A stretch of 64,000 nt of DNA. Origin: Flavobacterium selenitireducens. GTDB lineage: Bacteria > Bacteroidota > Bacteroidia > Flavobacteriales > Flavobacteriaceae. Under the pieces are notes generated by a model, which was given only the letters and a program-made list of their open reading frames with translations, did not search any database and was not told the DNA's origin. Shown piece by piece: positions 16,634 to 26,300 of the stretch (position 1 is the stretch's first letter; the number at the start of each line of letters is the position of its first letter). A program made the translations under genes and the position numbers. The DNA is taken from NCBI RefSeq assembly GCF_014748335.1, contig NZ_JAAVIY010000003.1, positions 248,001 to 312,000 of the forward strand. Reading direction: 5' to 3'.

Positions 16634-18022
16634 ATGTTTAAACGCTACAAAATTTTGATCGTGCTGATTTTGCTGTCGGTTAAGGTTGCGGCACAAACGC
16701 TTTCCCTGCCCGAGGCCATTGCAACCGCGACCAACCAATACGGAATGGTCAAAGCCAAACAAAATTACACCAAGGCGGCCGGGGAAACGCTAAAGCAGAC
16801 CCGGCGCGAATATTTGCCGAACCTGGTGCTTTCCGCCCAGCAATCGTATGGAACGATCAACGGACAAAATGGCCCTGCTTACGGATTCGGTGGTTATGGT
16901 GTCGCTTCTTCGGGACTTCCGCTCGACCACCAAAACTGGAACGCTGCGTTCGGGGCGCTTTATCTGGCCAACATCAATTGGGAGTTTTTTACGTTCGGAC
17001 GCTATCGCGAGCGCATCAATTTGGCCAAGGCCGATGTCGCCCGAAACCAAGCCGATTACAACCAGGAGCTTTTCCAACACCAGGTTCGCGTTGCGGCAGC
17101 TTATCTCAATTTGCTTGCGAGCCAACGGTTGGTCCGTTCCCAACAAAAAAATCTCGACCGGGCGCAGGTTTTCCTGACCACTTCGGGCGCCCGCGTAAAG
17201 AACGGTCTCAATCCCGGCGTTGATTCAACTTTGGCTGCGGCTGAAGTGTCGCGCGCCCGCATCGAACTCAACCGCACATTCGATCTCGTAAAGGAACAAA
17301 ACAACCGCCTCGCTTTTTTGATGGGATCCGACGTCCGGGAGTTCCAGCTCGACACTTCGCTCGTTGCGAAAATTCCTAAGAATATACTGACGCTTGAGTC
17401 GCCTTCGGACACCGTAAATCCTATCCGGAAATTCTATAAAAGCCGCATCGATTTCAGCGATCGCCAAGTCAGATTGTGGCGAAAGAATTACTATCCGTCG
17501 TTCAGTTTGTTTGGCGTTTTCCAAACGAGAGCGTCGGGTTTCGACTCGGCTTATGCACAAGATCAGACCGCTTTCTCCCATGATTATATCGACGGGATTT
17601 CGCCGGATCGCCAGAACTACCTCGTTGGTGTCGGCGTGACCTGGAATCTTACGAATATCTTCCGCGCAAGCAAGCAGGTTGCCTCACAAAAGTTCATTTC
17701 CGAAGGGCTAAAAAACGAATATGAAGTCATCGATGTCCAGCTCAGGACTCAAGCGGATGCAGCCGATGCCAAGATCCGGTATGCGATGGACAATTTCAAC
17801 GAAGCGCCCAAACAGGTCGATGCGGCAAAACAGGCCTATCTGCAACGCACTACGCTGTACAAAAACGGATTGACCACGTTGACCGACGTCACCCAGGCGC
17901 TTTATGTCCTCAACCGGGCCGAAACCGATCGCGACGTCATTTATACCAACGTTTGGCAGTCGCTTTTATTAAAGGCAGCCGCCACTGGCGATTTCAATCT
18001 TTTCCTAACCGAATTCCAGTAA
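16634..18022 (+). CDS. TolC-family outer-membrane efflux channel
   Basis: The 462-aa protein begins with a signal peptide (MFKRYKILIVLILLSVKVAA, then QTLSL). Two OEP repeats follow (about residues 25-235 and 255-455), including LNLLASQRLVRSQQKNLDRAQ, the periplasmic coiled hairpin typical of TolC. It is the first gene of a three-gene operon with an RND permease starting 2 nt after its stop and a membrane-fusion lipoprotein. It should form the trimeric outer-membrane exit duct. A TAATTTTG -7-like element at 16601-16608 lies upstream. Confidence 0.92.
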   Translation: MFKRYKILIVLILLSVKVAAQTLSLPEAIATATNQYGMVKAKQNYTKAAGETLKQTRREYLPNLVLSAQQSYGTINGQNGPAYGFGGYGVASSGLPLDHQNWNAAFGALYLANINWEFFTFGRYRERINLAKADVARNQADYNQELFQHQVRVAAAYLNLLASQRLVRSQQKNLDRAQVFLTTSGARVKNGLNPGVDSTLAAAEVSRARIELNRTFDLVKEQNNRLAFLMGSDVREFQLDTSLVAKIPKNILTLESPSDTVNPIRKFYKSRIDFSDRQVRLWRKNYYPSFSLFGVFQTRASGFDSAYAQDQTAFSHDYIDGISPDRQNYLVGVGVTWNLTNIFRASKQVASQKFISEGLKNEYEVIDVQLRTQADAADAKIRYAMDNFNEAPKQVDAAKQAYLQRTTLYKNGLTTLTDVTQALYVLNRAETDRDVIYTNVWQSLLLKAAATGDFNLFLTEFQ

Positions 18023-18023
18023 T

Positions 18024-21000
18024 ATGAACCTCATTCGTTTCGCTTTACGCAAACCCATTTCCATACTTGTGCTCGTAGCCGGACTGTTCTTCTTCGGGAT
18101 AGGAGCCGTGCGCGACATCAAAGTCGATATTTTACCGAAGATGAACCTTCCGGTGATTTACATTGCGCACCCGTTTGGCGGTTATACGCCCGACCAAATG
18201 GAGGCTTACTACGCCAAAAATTACATCAACATCCTGCTTTTCGCCAACGGTATCAAGTCGATTGAAACCAAGAATATTCAAGGGTTGATGCTGATGAAAC
18301 TCACGTATTATCCTGGAACCAATATGGCTCAGGCCGCGTCTGAGTTGTCGGCTTTGTCGAATCGGATCCAGGCCATTTTCCCTCCGGGTTCCCAGCCGCC
18401 GTTCATCATTCGCTTCGACGCTTCGTCTTTGCCTGTCGGACAATTGGTTTTGAGTTCGCCGACGCGCTCCAACAACGAACTTCAGGATTTGGCGAACATC
18501 TACGTCCGTGCGAGCTTTACGCAGATTCCGGGTTTGCTTGCACCGGCCCCTTTCGGCGGAAGCCCAAGGACGATTCTCATCGAAGCCGACCCGTATTTGC
18601 TTCGCGCCCACAACCTGACGCCCGACCAGGTCGTCGAAGCGATTCGCGTGAACAACCAGACCGCTCCGCCGGGAAACGTGCGCATCGGAGATAAGAATTA
18701 CCTTACGCCTACGAATTTTACGATACGCGACATTGGCGATTTCGAGAAAATTCCGTTGTTCAAGAACAATGTCCAAAACCTCTATTTGGGAGACGTGGCA
18801 AAAGTTCGAGACGGTGCCGATGTCGTCGCCGGTTATGCATTGGTCAACGGCAAGCGGTCGGTGTATATGAGCATTGCAAAATCTGCCGACGCCTCGACTT
18901 GGGACGTCGTGAAAAACCTTAAGGCAACGCTTCCGAAAATCAAAAGTACGCTTCCGGAAGATGTGGAACTTTCGTACGAATTTGACCAATCGGTTTACGT
19001 GATGAATTCCGTCAAAAGCTTGGTTACGGAAGGGATCATCGGAGCCGTTTTGACCGGTTTGATGGTATTGCTTTTCCTTGGCGACAAAAGAGCGGCGCTT
19101 ATCGTGATCCTGACCATTCCGATTTCGGTGATTTCGGGCGTGCTTTTTTTGCAACTTTTCGGATTTACGATCAACCTGATGACGCTTTCGGGATTGGCGC
19201 TTGCCATTGGCATCCTTGTAGACGAAAGTACGGTCACGATAGAAAACATCCACCAGCATTTCGATATGGGCAAGCCGAAAGCGCTCGCCATTTGGGACGC
19301 GTGTAAGGAAATCGCGCTTCCGAAATTTCTGATCCTTTTGTGTATCCTGGCCGTTTTCGCACCTGCATTTACGATGGGCGGAATTCCCGGATCGCTGTTT
19401 TTGCCGCTTGCGTTGGCCATCGGATTCTCGATGATCACGTCGTTTTTGCTTTCCCAGACGTTTGTTCCCGTAATGGCCAACTGGCTTATGAAACCGCATC
19501 ACAAGCAAAAGGAGTTTCCGGCGCATTCTCACGAAACTTTCGATTCACACGGCATTCTGGTGCAACGCGATGATTTCAACGACGACGGAAAAATCAGCCG
19601 TTTTGAGCGTTTCCGGAATGGTTTCATGAAATTGATCGACCGACTGTTTCCGGCGCGCAAGTTGGTTTCGATTGCTTATTTGCTTGGAATCACGGCTCTC
19701 GCTGTCCTGGCCCTGAATTTTATCGGACAAGACGTTTTCCCGAAAGTAAATTCGAGCCAATTCCAGCTCAGGATGCGCGCTCCGGCGGGAACCCGTGTGG
19801 AACGCACCGAGGAAAAGGCCAATCAGGTGTTGTCTGAAATCAAGCGTTTGGCAGGAGAAGATCATGTGAGCGTGACGTCCGTTTACGTCGGGCAACACCC
19901 ATCGCTCTTCTCGATCAACCCGATTTATTTGTTCACGGCCGGTCCTCACGAGGCGGTTTTCCAAATCGGGTTCAAAGACAACGAACTCAATCTCGACGCG
20001 TTCAAGGACGACCTTCGCAACAGCCTGGCCAAAAAGCTGCCGGATGTAAAACTCTCATTCGAACCGATCGAACTTACCGACAAAGTACTGAGCCAGGGCG
20101 CAACGACACCTGTTGAAATCCGGGTATCGGGAAAAGTCAAGAAACTCAACGAAGAATATGCGCAAAAACTCGTTGACAAATTAAAGGAGACGCCTTATTT
20201 GCGCGACATCCAAATTGCGCAACCGGTCAAATATCCGTCGTTGAACATCGACATCGACCGCGTTCGCGCCGCTCAATTGGGCGTAGATATGAGTGACGTT
20301 TCGCGATCGCTTGTCGCCTCTACTTCGTCCTCCCGCTATACCGAGAAAAACAACTGGATCGACGAGAAGACGGGATTGTCGTATTCGGTACAAGTCCAGG
20401 TTCCGTTAGACAAAATGCAATCGGAAAACGACATTAAGGAAATTCCGTTATTGCGCAACCAATCGCGTCCCGTTTTGGGCGACATCGCCACGATTTCCCC
20501 GACATTCACTCATGGGGAAAACGATAATCTCGGCGCGATTCCGTACGTTTCCGTCACTGCCAACATTCACGATAAAGATTTGGGAACAGCAGTGAAAGAT
20601 GTTCGAAAACATGTTGAATCGCTTGGGGAACTGCCGCGTGGACTTTTCGTGGAACCCGTCGGGATGGGAACCGTGCTCGAAGAAACGATGAGCAGCCTGC
20701 AATCAGGGCTTTTGATCGCTATCGTGGTTATTTTCCTGATGCTTGCCGCCAACTTCCAATCGTTCAAAGTATCGTTTGTCGTATTGACGACGGTCCCGGC
20801 GGTAGTGTTGGGCTCGCTGATCCTGCTATTGCTGACGGGCTCTACGTTGAACCTGCAATCGTATATGGGCATCATCATGTCCGTAGGCGTATCGATCGCC
20901 AACGCCGTACTTTTGGTTACGAATGCCGAACATTTGAGACGCATCAACGGAAATGCACTGCAATCGGCACGGGAGGCGGCCGGCTTGCGTCTGCGTCCGA

Positions 21001-21260
21001 TCATCATGACGAGTATTGCGATGATCGCGGGAATGCTGCCAATGGCGATAGGCCACGGTGAAGGAGGCGATCAGGTTTCTCCCCTCGGACGGGCCGTAAT
21101 CGGAGGCTTGTTGTTCTCGACGTTTGCCGTGTTGGTTATCCTTCCGATGATTTTCGCTTGGGTACAGGGCAATGCCACGACCCAGTCTGTTTCGCTTGAT
21201 CCGGAAGACGAAGAAAGTAAATTTTATGTTGCACCAAAAACATCCGACAATGAAAAATAA
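18024..21260 (+). CDS. RND efflux permease (AcrB/MdtC-like) with EF-hand-like loop
   Basis: The 1078-aa protein has 12 predicted transmembrane helices with two large periplasmic loops, the RND TM4 motif SGLALAIGILVDESTVTIENI (Asp of the proton relay) and the HAE1-like layout with N-terminal MNLIRFALRKPISILVLVAG. It uses the proton gradient to export small molecules with its TolC and adaptor partners. In the cytoplasmic loop between the two halves, residues 517-528 (19572-19607) read DFNDDGKISRFE, which fits the 12-residue EF-hand calcium loop (D1, N3, D5, G6, I8, E12). The gene overlaps the adaptor gene by 11 nt. The substrate cannot be inferred from sequence. Confidence 0.93.
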   Translation: MNLIRFALRKPISILVLVAGLFFFGIGAVRDIKVDILPKMNLPVIYIAHPFGGYTPDQMEAYYAKNYINILLFANGIKSIETKNIQGLMLMKLTYYPGTNMAQAASELSALSNRIQAIFPPGSQPPFIIRFDASSLPVGQLVLSSPTRSNNELQDLANIYVRASFTQIPGLLAPAPFGGSPRTILIEADPYLLRAHNLTPDQVVEAIRVNNQTAPPGNVRIGDKNYLTPTNFTIRDIGDFEKIPLFKNNVQNLYLGDVAKVRDGADVVAGYALVNGKRSVYMSIAKSADASTWDVVKNLKATLPKIKSTLPEDVELSYEFDQSVYVMNSVKSLVTEGIIGAVLTGLMVLLFLGDKRAALIVILTIPISVISGVLFLQLFGFTINLMTLSGLALAIGILVDESTVTIENIHQHFDMGKPKALAIWDACKEIALPKFLILLCILAVFAPAFTMGGIPGSLFLPLALAIGFSMITSFLLSQTFVPVMANWLMKPHHKQKEFPAHSHETFDSHGILVQRDDFNDDGKISRFERFRNGFMKLIDRLFPARKLVSIAYLLGITALAVLALNFIGQDVFPKVNSSQFQLRMRAPAGTRVERTEEKANQVLSEIKRLAGEDHVSVTSVYVGQHPSLFSINPIYLFTAGPHEAVFQIGFKDNELNLDAFKDDLRNSLAKKLPDVKLSFEPIELTDKVLSQGATTPVEIRVSGKVKKLNEEYAQKLVDKLKETPYLRDIQIAQPVKYPSLNIDIDRVRAAQLGVDMSDVSRSLVASTSSSRYTEKNNWIDEKTGLSYSVQVQVPLDKMQSENDIKEIPLLRNQSRPVLGDIATISPTFTHGENDNLGAIPYVSVTANIHDKDLGTAVKDVRKHVESLGELPRGLFVEPVGMGTVLEETMSSLQSGLLIAIVVIFLMLAANFQSFKVSFVVLTTVPAVVLGSLILLLLTGSTLNLQSYMGIIMSVGVSIANAVLLVTNAEHLRRINGNALQSAREAAGLRLRPIIMTSIAMIAGMLPMAIGHGEGGDQVSPLGRAVIGGLLFSTFAVLVILPMIFAWVQGNATTQSVSLDPEDEESKFYVAPKTSDNEK

Positions 21261-22323
21261 TCGAATCGTATCTATCCTGCTACTTGGTTTCGCCATCGGT
21301 TGCGGCACTAAGGAAGAAGAGAAAAAAGCGGCACCTGACGCTGCTCCCGTTTTGGAAACCGTCAGTCTCGCAAAAGAAAAAATGTCTACCGAAATGCGTA
21401 TCCCTGCGGAGCTGACCGGGATGAAGCAGGTCGATTTGTTTGCCAAAGTGACAAGTTTCGTAAAGGAATTGAAGGTCGATATCGGTTCTGAAGTAAAGCA
21501 AGGGCAACTTTTGGTATCGCTCGAAGCGCCCGAAATTTCGTCCCAGTTATCGGCCGCAGAATCCCGCCTGAAATCCCAGGAAGCGGTTTATTTATCGAGC
21601 AAAGCCACTTACAACAGATTATTGGAAACAAGTAAAGTGGAAGGCACGATCGCCAAAAACGACCTTGAAATTGCCGAAGCCCGCAAGAATGCTGATTTTG
21701 CCAATTACCAGGCGGCGAAAGCGTCATATTCGGAAGTGACCAATATTCGCGGATATCTTCAGATTCGGGCACCTTTCGACGGCGTCGTATCGGCAAGAAA
21801 TGTGAATTTGGGCGCTTACGTCGGGCCGTCAAGCGGAAGCCTGCCGTTGCTTTCGATACAGCAACAGGATAAACTGCGCCTTTCGGTCTTCGTTCCTGAA
21901 CAGTATTCAGGGTATCTCAAAACGGGGAGCGCGCTGACGTTCAATGTAAAATCGCTTCCGGGACAAGAATTCGACGCGAAAATTTCACGGATGTCGGGCG
22001 CTCTTGACGCAAGGCTTCGCTCGGAACGCGTCGAAATGGATGTAAACAACAACTCCAAAAAACTGAAACCCGGAATGATTGCAGAAGTGTTGCTTCCGTT
22101 GAACGCTCCCGATAGCACGGTAGTCGTTCCAAAATCTGCGGTGGTTACGTCGAGCGAAGGTATTTACGTTCTGATTGTCGAGAATGGAAAAACGAAGCGC
22201 GTACCCGTTACAAAAGGACGTGAACTGGAAGAACGAGTAGAAATTTTCGGGGATTTGCCCGAAAAGGGACAGGTTGTCAGGATCGGGTCGGAAGAAATTA
22301 AGGACGGAACTCCTGTAAAGTGA
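21250..22323 (+). CDS. RND efflux periplasmic adaptor (membrane-fusion lipoprotein)
   Basis: The start at 21250 (MKNNRIVSILLLGFAIGCGT) gives a lipoprotein signal with lipobox FAIGC and overlaps the permease end by 11 nt; other in-frame ATGs at 21172 and 21226 lie deeper in the permease gene. The 357-aa protein has the usual adaptor layout: a lipoyl-like half (VTSFVKELKVDIGSEVKQGQ), an alpha-helical hairpin (about 85-160), the second lipoyl half (YLQIRAPFDGVVSARNVNLG) and a C-terminal beta-barrel/MP domain. It bridges the RND permease and the TolC channel. Transcription is with the two upstream genes. Confidence 0.92.
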   Translation: MKNNRIVSILLLGFAIGCGTKEEEKKAAPDAAPVLETVSLAKEKMSTEMRIPAELTGMKQVDLFAKVTSFVKELKVDIGSEVKQGQLLVSLEAPEISSQLSAAESRLKSQEAVYLSSKATYNRLLETSKVEGTIAKNDLEIAEARKNADFANYQAAKASYSEVTNIRGYLQIRAPFDGVVSARNVNLGAYVGPSSGSLPLLSIQQQDKLRLSVFVPEQYSGYLKTGSALTFNVKSLPGQEFDAKISRMSGALDARLRSERVEMDVNNNSKKLKPGMIAEVLLPLNAPDSTVVVPKSAVVTSSEGIYVLIVENGKTKRVPVTKGRELEERVEIFGDLPEKGQVVRIGSEEIKDGTPVK

Positions 22324-22374
22324 TTTTTAGGAGAATCGGTTTTCGTGACACCGGTTGTCATGCGTGTTGCCCCC

Positions 22375-22470
22375 AGACATAACAGACTTTCGAAAATCTG
22401 TTATGTCTTGCCAAAGTTCGGTGTTTTCCGGAAGACTTCCGTACAGATTTTCTGTACATTTTGTTAAATG
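22375..22470 (+). repeat. Palindromic dispersed repeat, family 1, copy B
   Basis: Long palindrome at 22375-22408 (AGACATAACAG..., 17-bp arms with one mismatch, no loop), then 33 nt containing AAAGTTCGG, then TACAGA-TTT-TCTGTA at 22442-22456 followed by TTTTGTTAAA. It is downstream of the adaptor gene, in the 326-bp gap before the next terminator. Confidence 0.88.
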
Positions 22471-22598
22471 TCTACTCTCGACAAAAATCCGTCCGGCGAC
22501 TTAGCCAACGCTGATAAACAGTGCGGATTGATGATCACTATAGGATGGAGGCTTCAATGTCGAACATCAAATCAAAAACTTATTAACCCAAACAAAGC

Positions 22599-22633
22599 AA
22601 AAAGGCACCAATCGTACTGATGGTGCCTTTTTT
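22599..22633. terminator. Bidirectional terminator
   Basis: AAAAAGGCACCA and TGGTGCCTTTTTT form a 7-bp GC-rich stem with flanking A/T runs around a 10-nt loop. It lies 18 nt after the stop of the minus-strand lipoprotein gene. Confidence 0.85.
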
Positions 22634-22650
22634 AATTTATCCCGAACGGT

Positions 22651-23298
22651 TTATTTCGATTCGGCTGGTTTGTTATTCGGATCCTGGAGCAAAACAGGAG
22701 CGTTCGTCGTGGTGACCTTCACACCCGATCCCGGAGTGACTTTGCCGTCAGATGAGATTACGCCAGGCGTCACGGTAATCGGTTGGCCGTTGGCTGAATT
22801 CGCTGTTTGCACTGACGTTGTCTTTACCGGTTGGCTCAATGGTGTTCCCACGGCAATATCGCATCGGTGTCCTTGCTGTCCGTGAGGCGGGTTCATGCCT
22901 GGGGCGGTTTTGTTCGAGGTTGGCACCGGTGTCGAAGGCGTTATTTTTGTGATGGTCGTTGGCGACGTCGGGGCGGGCGCACTTGCCGATTTTACGGGTT
23001 GGTTCAGCGGAGCTCCAACGGCAATATCGCAACGATGGCCCGGTTGTCCGTGGGGCGGGTTCATGCCCGGTGCGGTGGCTTGTGCCTGTGGTTGTTGCAT
23101 CTGGACCTGGGTTTGTTGCGGCTGGACCTGCATCGGTTGTTGAGGCGTTGCGGCCGTGGCAGCGAGTGGAGTAGCCGGAGTCGCGGCGGCGGTTTCGGCA
23201 GCGGCTACCGAACTTTCCTGTGGCTCAAGCTCTTTTTTGCAAGAGGTCGTCGCCAAAGCCAAAACCAAGGCGGTAAATATGGACGATTTGATTGTCAT
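22651..23298 (-). CDS. Lipoprotein with duplicated GMNPPHGQxGHRCDIAVG motif
   Basis: The start at 23298 (MTIKSSIFTALVLALATTSC) gives a lipoprotein signal with Cys at residue 20; the farther ATG at 23352 adds a meaningless leader. The 215-aa protein is low-complexity (Ala, Pro, Gln, Thr) except for two copies of a conserved block, APGMNPPHGQ(P/Q)GHRCDIAVG followed by (A/T)PL(N/S)QPVK, about 50 residues apart. Each block holds two His and one Cys in a fixed GHRCDI context. Similar single blocks occur in many small Bacteroidetes proteins of unknown function; metal or heme binding is possible but unproven. A TATATTTG -7 element lies at 23320-23327. Confidence 0.75.
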   Translation of the reverse strand: MTIKSSIFTALVLALATTSCKKELEPQESSVAAAETAAATPATPLAATAATPQQPMQVQPQQTQVQMQQPQAQATAPGMNPPHGQPGHRCDIAVGAPLNQPVKSASAPAPTSPTTITKITPSTPVPTSNKTAPGMNPPHGQQGHRCDIAVGTPLSQPVKTTSVQTANSANGQPITVTPGVISSDGKVTPGSGVKVTTTNAPVLLQDPNNKPAESK

Positions 23299-23361
23299 GT
23301 CTGTTTGTATTAAGGATTTCAAATATAACAGATTGGGCCCGATTGGCGGCATCGGACGTTG

Positions 23362-26300
23362 TTAAAAAAACGCTCGCAACTGGACGCTTCCCGTATGTAT
23401 CGATTTGCTGGTTTCGCTTTTCCGACCCTGATAGTTTACGTTCACGTCGAGATATTGGGTAAGGTTCTTTTGCAGCAGCAATCGCCACGTCAGGTTTTGT
23501 CCGGGCTGAAGGCCTTCGAGCATGGTGTAGGCCACGGGCGACAGCGGGTCGCCTTCGAAAGCGTTTTTGTAAAGTGAGAATTCGCCGTTTGCCGTGAATT
23601 TTTTTTCGCTGGCGTATGTAAATGAAGTGCCGAACCTATCCTGCGACAAGACCTCGCGCGCTTTGATTTGATTGTCCTTTTGCTGCCTTTCGTAAAAAAT
23701 ATCCCAGCTTGCATTTTTGTTGAACAGATAGGAAACCTTAGGCTGAATCTTGTAACCGTCGATCTCGAAATTCTTGGTTTCGTAGTTTTCAGATTCGGAC
23801 TCGGTGGATATCGTCTGCAAGCTCATATTGAAAAGCCAGGTTTTTTGCACCAAATGCGCATATTGCAGCTGATGTGAAAAGTTGCGGTTTTCCTGGGATC
23901 CGACGTTGAGCAAACTTTTGGATTGCCCGAAAAGTGTCGTATAGGTAACCGAATGATCCTGCTTTCCGCGGTTGTAGTACAAACTGTTTCGGAAACTCGA
24001 ATTGAGGCCGAGCATATTTTCATCCGACCAACTGAACGGATTCAAATCGAAATTGTCACCCTCTCTTTTGATTTTGCGCTCGCTCAGGTAGGAAATCTGG
24101 TCGTAAAAAAGCGAAAGAAATTTCAGGAAACCCTTCTTATTCTGCCATTGGGCCGGGTTAAACGTCAATGCGACCGAAAACTTATTTTGGTGCGTTTTGA
24201 GGAAAACCTGGTTCGGAAGGAAAACTCTCACATATTTTGCCTGGTCGGGAAACGGCGCGATCTCAAATTCCTGAAGTTCCTGGATGCCGTTGCCGTTATA
24301 GTCGTTCCAAGTGTAAATTCCTTGGCCTGGCTCGACTTCGATATACGTAAATTCCTGTTGCGGAATGGTTCCGGACGACGTTTCGTAAGCCGACGTCAGC
24401 GCCAGCAATTGGCCGAAATATCGATCGCTGTAAAGAAAGCGTGAATTCAGCGACGGCTCGCTCCCGAGGGCGTCATCCTCAAACTGGAGGCGGCGATAAT
24501 TCACGAATACGGAAAGGTTCGTGCGCTCATTTTTGATGAGTTGTGATCTCAGGTAGAACGAATTGGAACGGTTCACGCGCTCGAGTATCCCGCCTTGTAA
24601 ACTGTCGTTGACGCGTCCCAGATAGCCGAGTTCGACAAAGACTTTTGTGCTGTCGCCCCGTCCGATGAACGCTCCATATTCTGAAAAACGCTGGCTCAAT
24701 GGCGAAAGCTGCCCTGTCGATTTGATTCTTTCGTTATTGTCTTCGAAGCGCTGGCTGGCCCCGACCCAATTTTTGCCGAAATGATATTTGACCTGCAGAT
24801 TGTTTCGCGAAAACCGGGATTCGGCATACTCGCCCTGGCTATTCAGGAAGCTTCCCTGGTTTCGAACCGTGAATTTGTTGAGTTTTATTTGAGCTTCCAC
24901 CACATGGCGACTGCCCGAAAAAGCCCCTGAGAAATCGAGCTTTTCAAATTTGTAGCGCGCAAAGCCCCGCTCGGGATGGTTGTATTCCAAACCGGATTGC
25001 AGATAGCTTTGATCGTTCACGCCATTGGTGTTGTTCGTATTGGTGAGGTTCCAGTCGCGGTCGAATTCGATGGAAAAAAGGCGTTCGATGGTTCGGAATT
25101 CCTTCTGGACGAATTGAAAGTTGGCAAAAGCGTCGACCGTCGATTTATCACGCGTGAAAATCCGTTGTTTTCCGTTGACGCGACCCGCGACGCCTTGGTT
25201 ATTGCCGTCGTCAAGATCCGAAAAGAGATTGAGGTCGTTATTGCTGAATCCGACTTCGAAATCGACGTTGGTCTTCTCGCTCGGATTTACTTTTCCCATC
25301 AAGGTCACGATTTGGATTTTGCTCGGCGCGACCAATCGGATGATGGGTTCGTAATTCCCCTGGAGCACGCCTTCGACGGGAGGTACATATTGATAAATGC
25401 GTCCCACGGCGTTGCTGTTCGTCAGGATATAATTGCCCTGATTGTTCCCCACGAGTGAAAAGCGCACGTTATAAAGCTCGTCGTCGGGATTGTTCGAAAA
25501 TTCAAATATTTCGGTTGCGCCTACGATAATTTTTCGGTACAAAATCTTGTTTTCGGAAAACGTGTCGAGGTAAGCCGAAGGCGAAGTCATCAAGCCTTGG
25601 TTGTCGCCGGCATCTACGAGAACCTGGGCTTGTTCTTCAGATAAATTTTGTTGTAGCGGCTGGTTTTTCACATCGCTTTCGGAATAGACGTATCCGCCCA
25701 AACTCCACGTTTTGCGTTCGTGAAGCGCACCTCCGTAGGCGACGAAACGCGTGTAATTCCGGTCGGAATATTGGTATTCGATATTGATGCGCATTTCGGA
25801 CGTGATCGGAAATAGCGAGGTGAAAGTGATCTCGCCGGCGTTGTAATCGATGACGTAATCGGCATTTTCGCCTCGCCTGAGCAAAATACCGTTGACATAT
25901 ACGCGTTCCGAACCTGAAATTACCAGAATATAAAGTTCGTTGTTCGGACCTCTCAATTTATAAGGTCCCTGATTGCCTTCCTGGCCTACGAATGTGCTTT
26001 TGGCATATTGCCCGCGAACCAAGGCCGCCGATGCAAAAATCGTCGTTTGGCTTTCCGGTTTCCCGAATGTGACCTGGCCTGAAATTCCCTGGACTTTTTT
26101 GCTGAAGTTCAAAAAGCGTGATTTGCGGTTTTCAAGGAAGAGGTCGCCTGCGCGGATGTTCCACTTATCGGAATACAATTCAATGAAAATCTGGTCGAAT
26201 TCGTCGAGTTTTTGGGAATAACCGCCTTCTTGCAACGGTACGTTCGAATCTTGTATTGACGCGCGAAGGCTGACTTTGTCTGAGATTTTGCCGGTAATCT

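Noticed and set aside
18132..19532. Minus-strand 466-codon frame opposite the RND permease
   Set aside because: Arg/Lys/His-rich antisense frame without start context or family; the permease frame on the plus strand is unambiguous.
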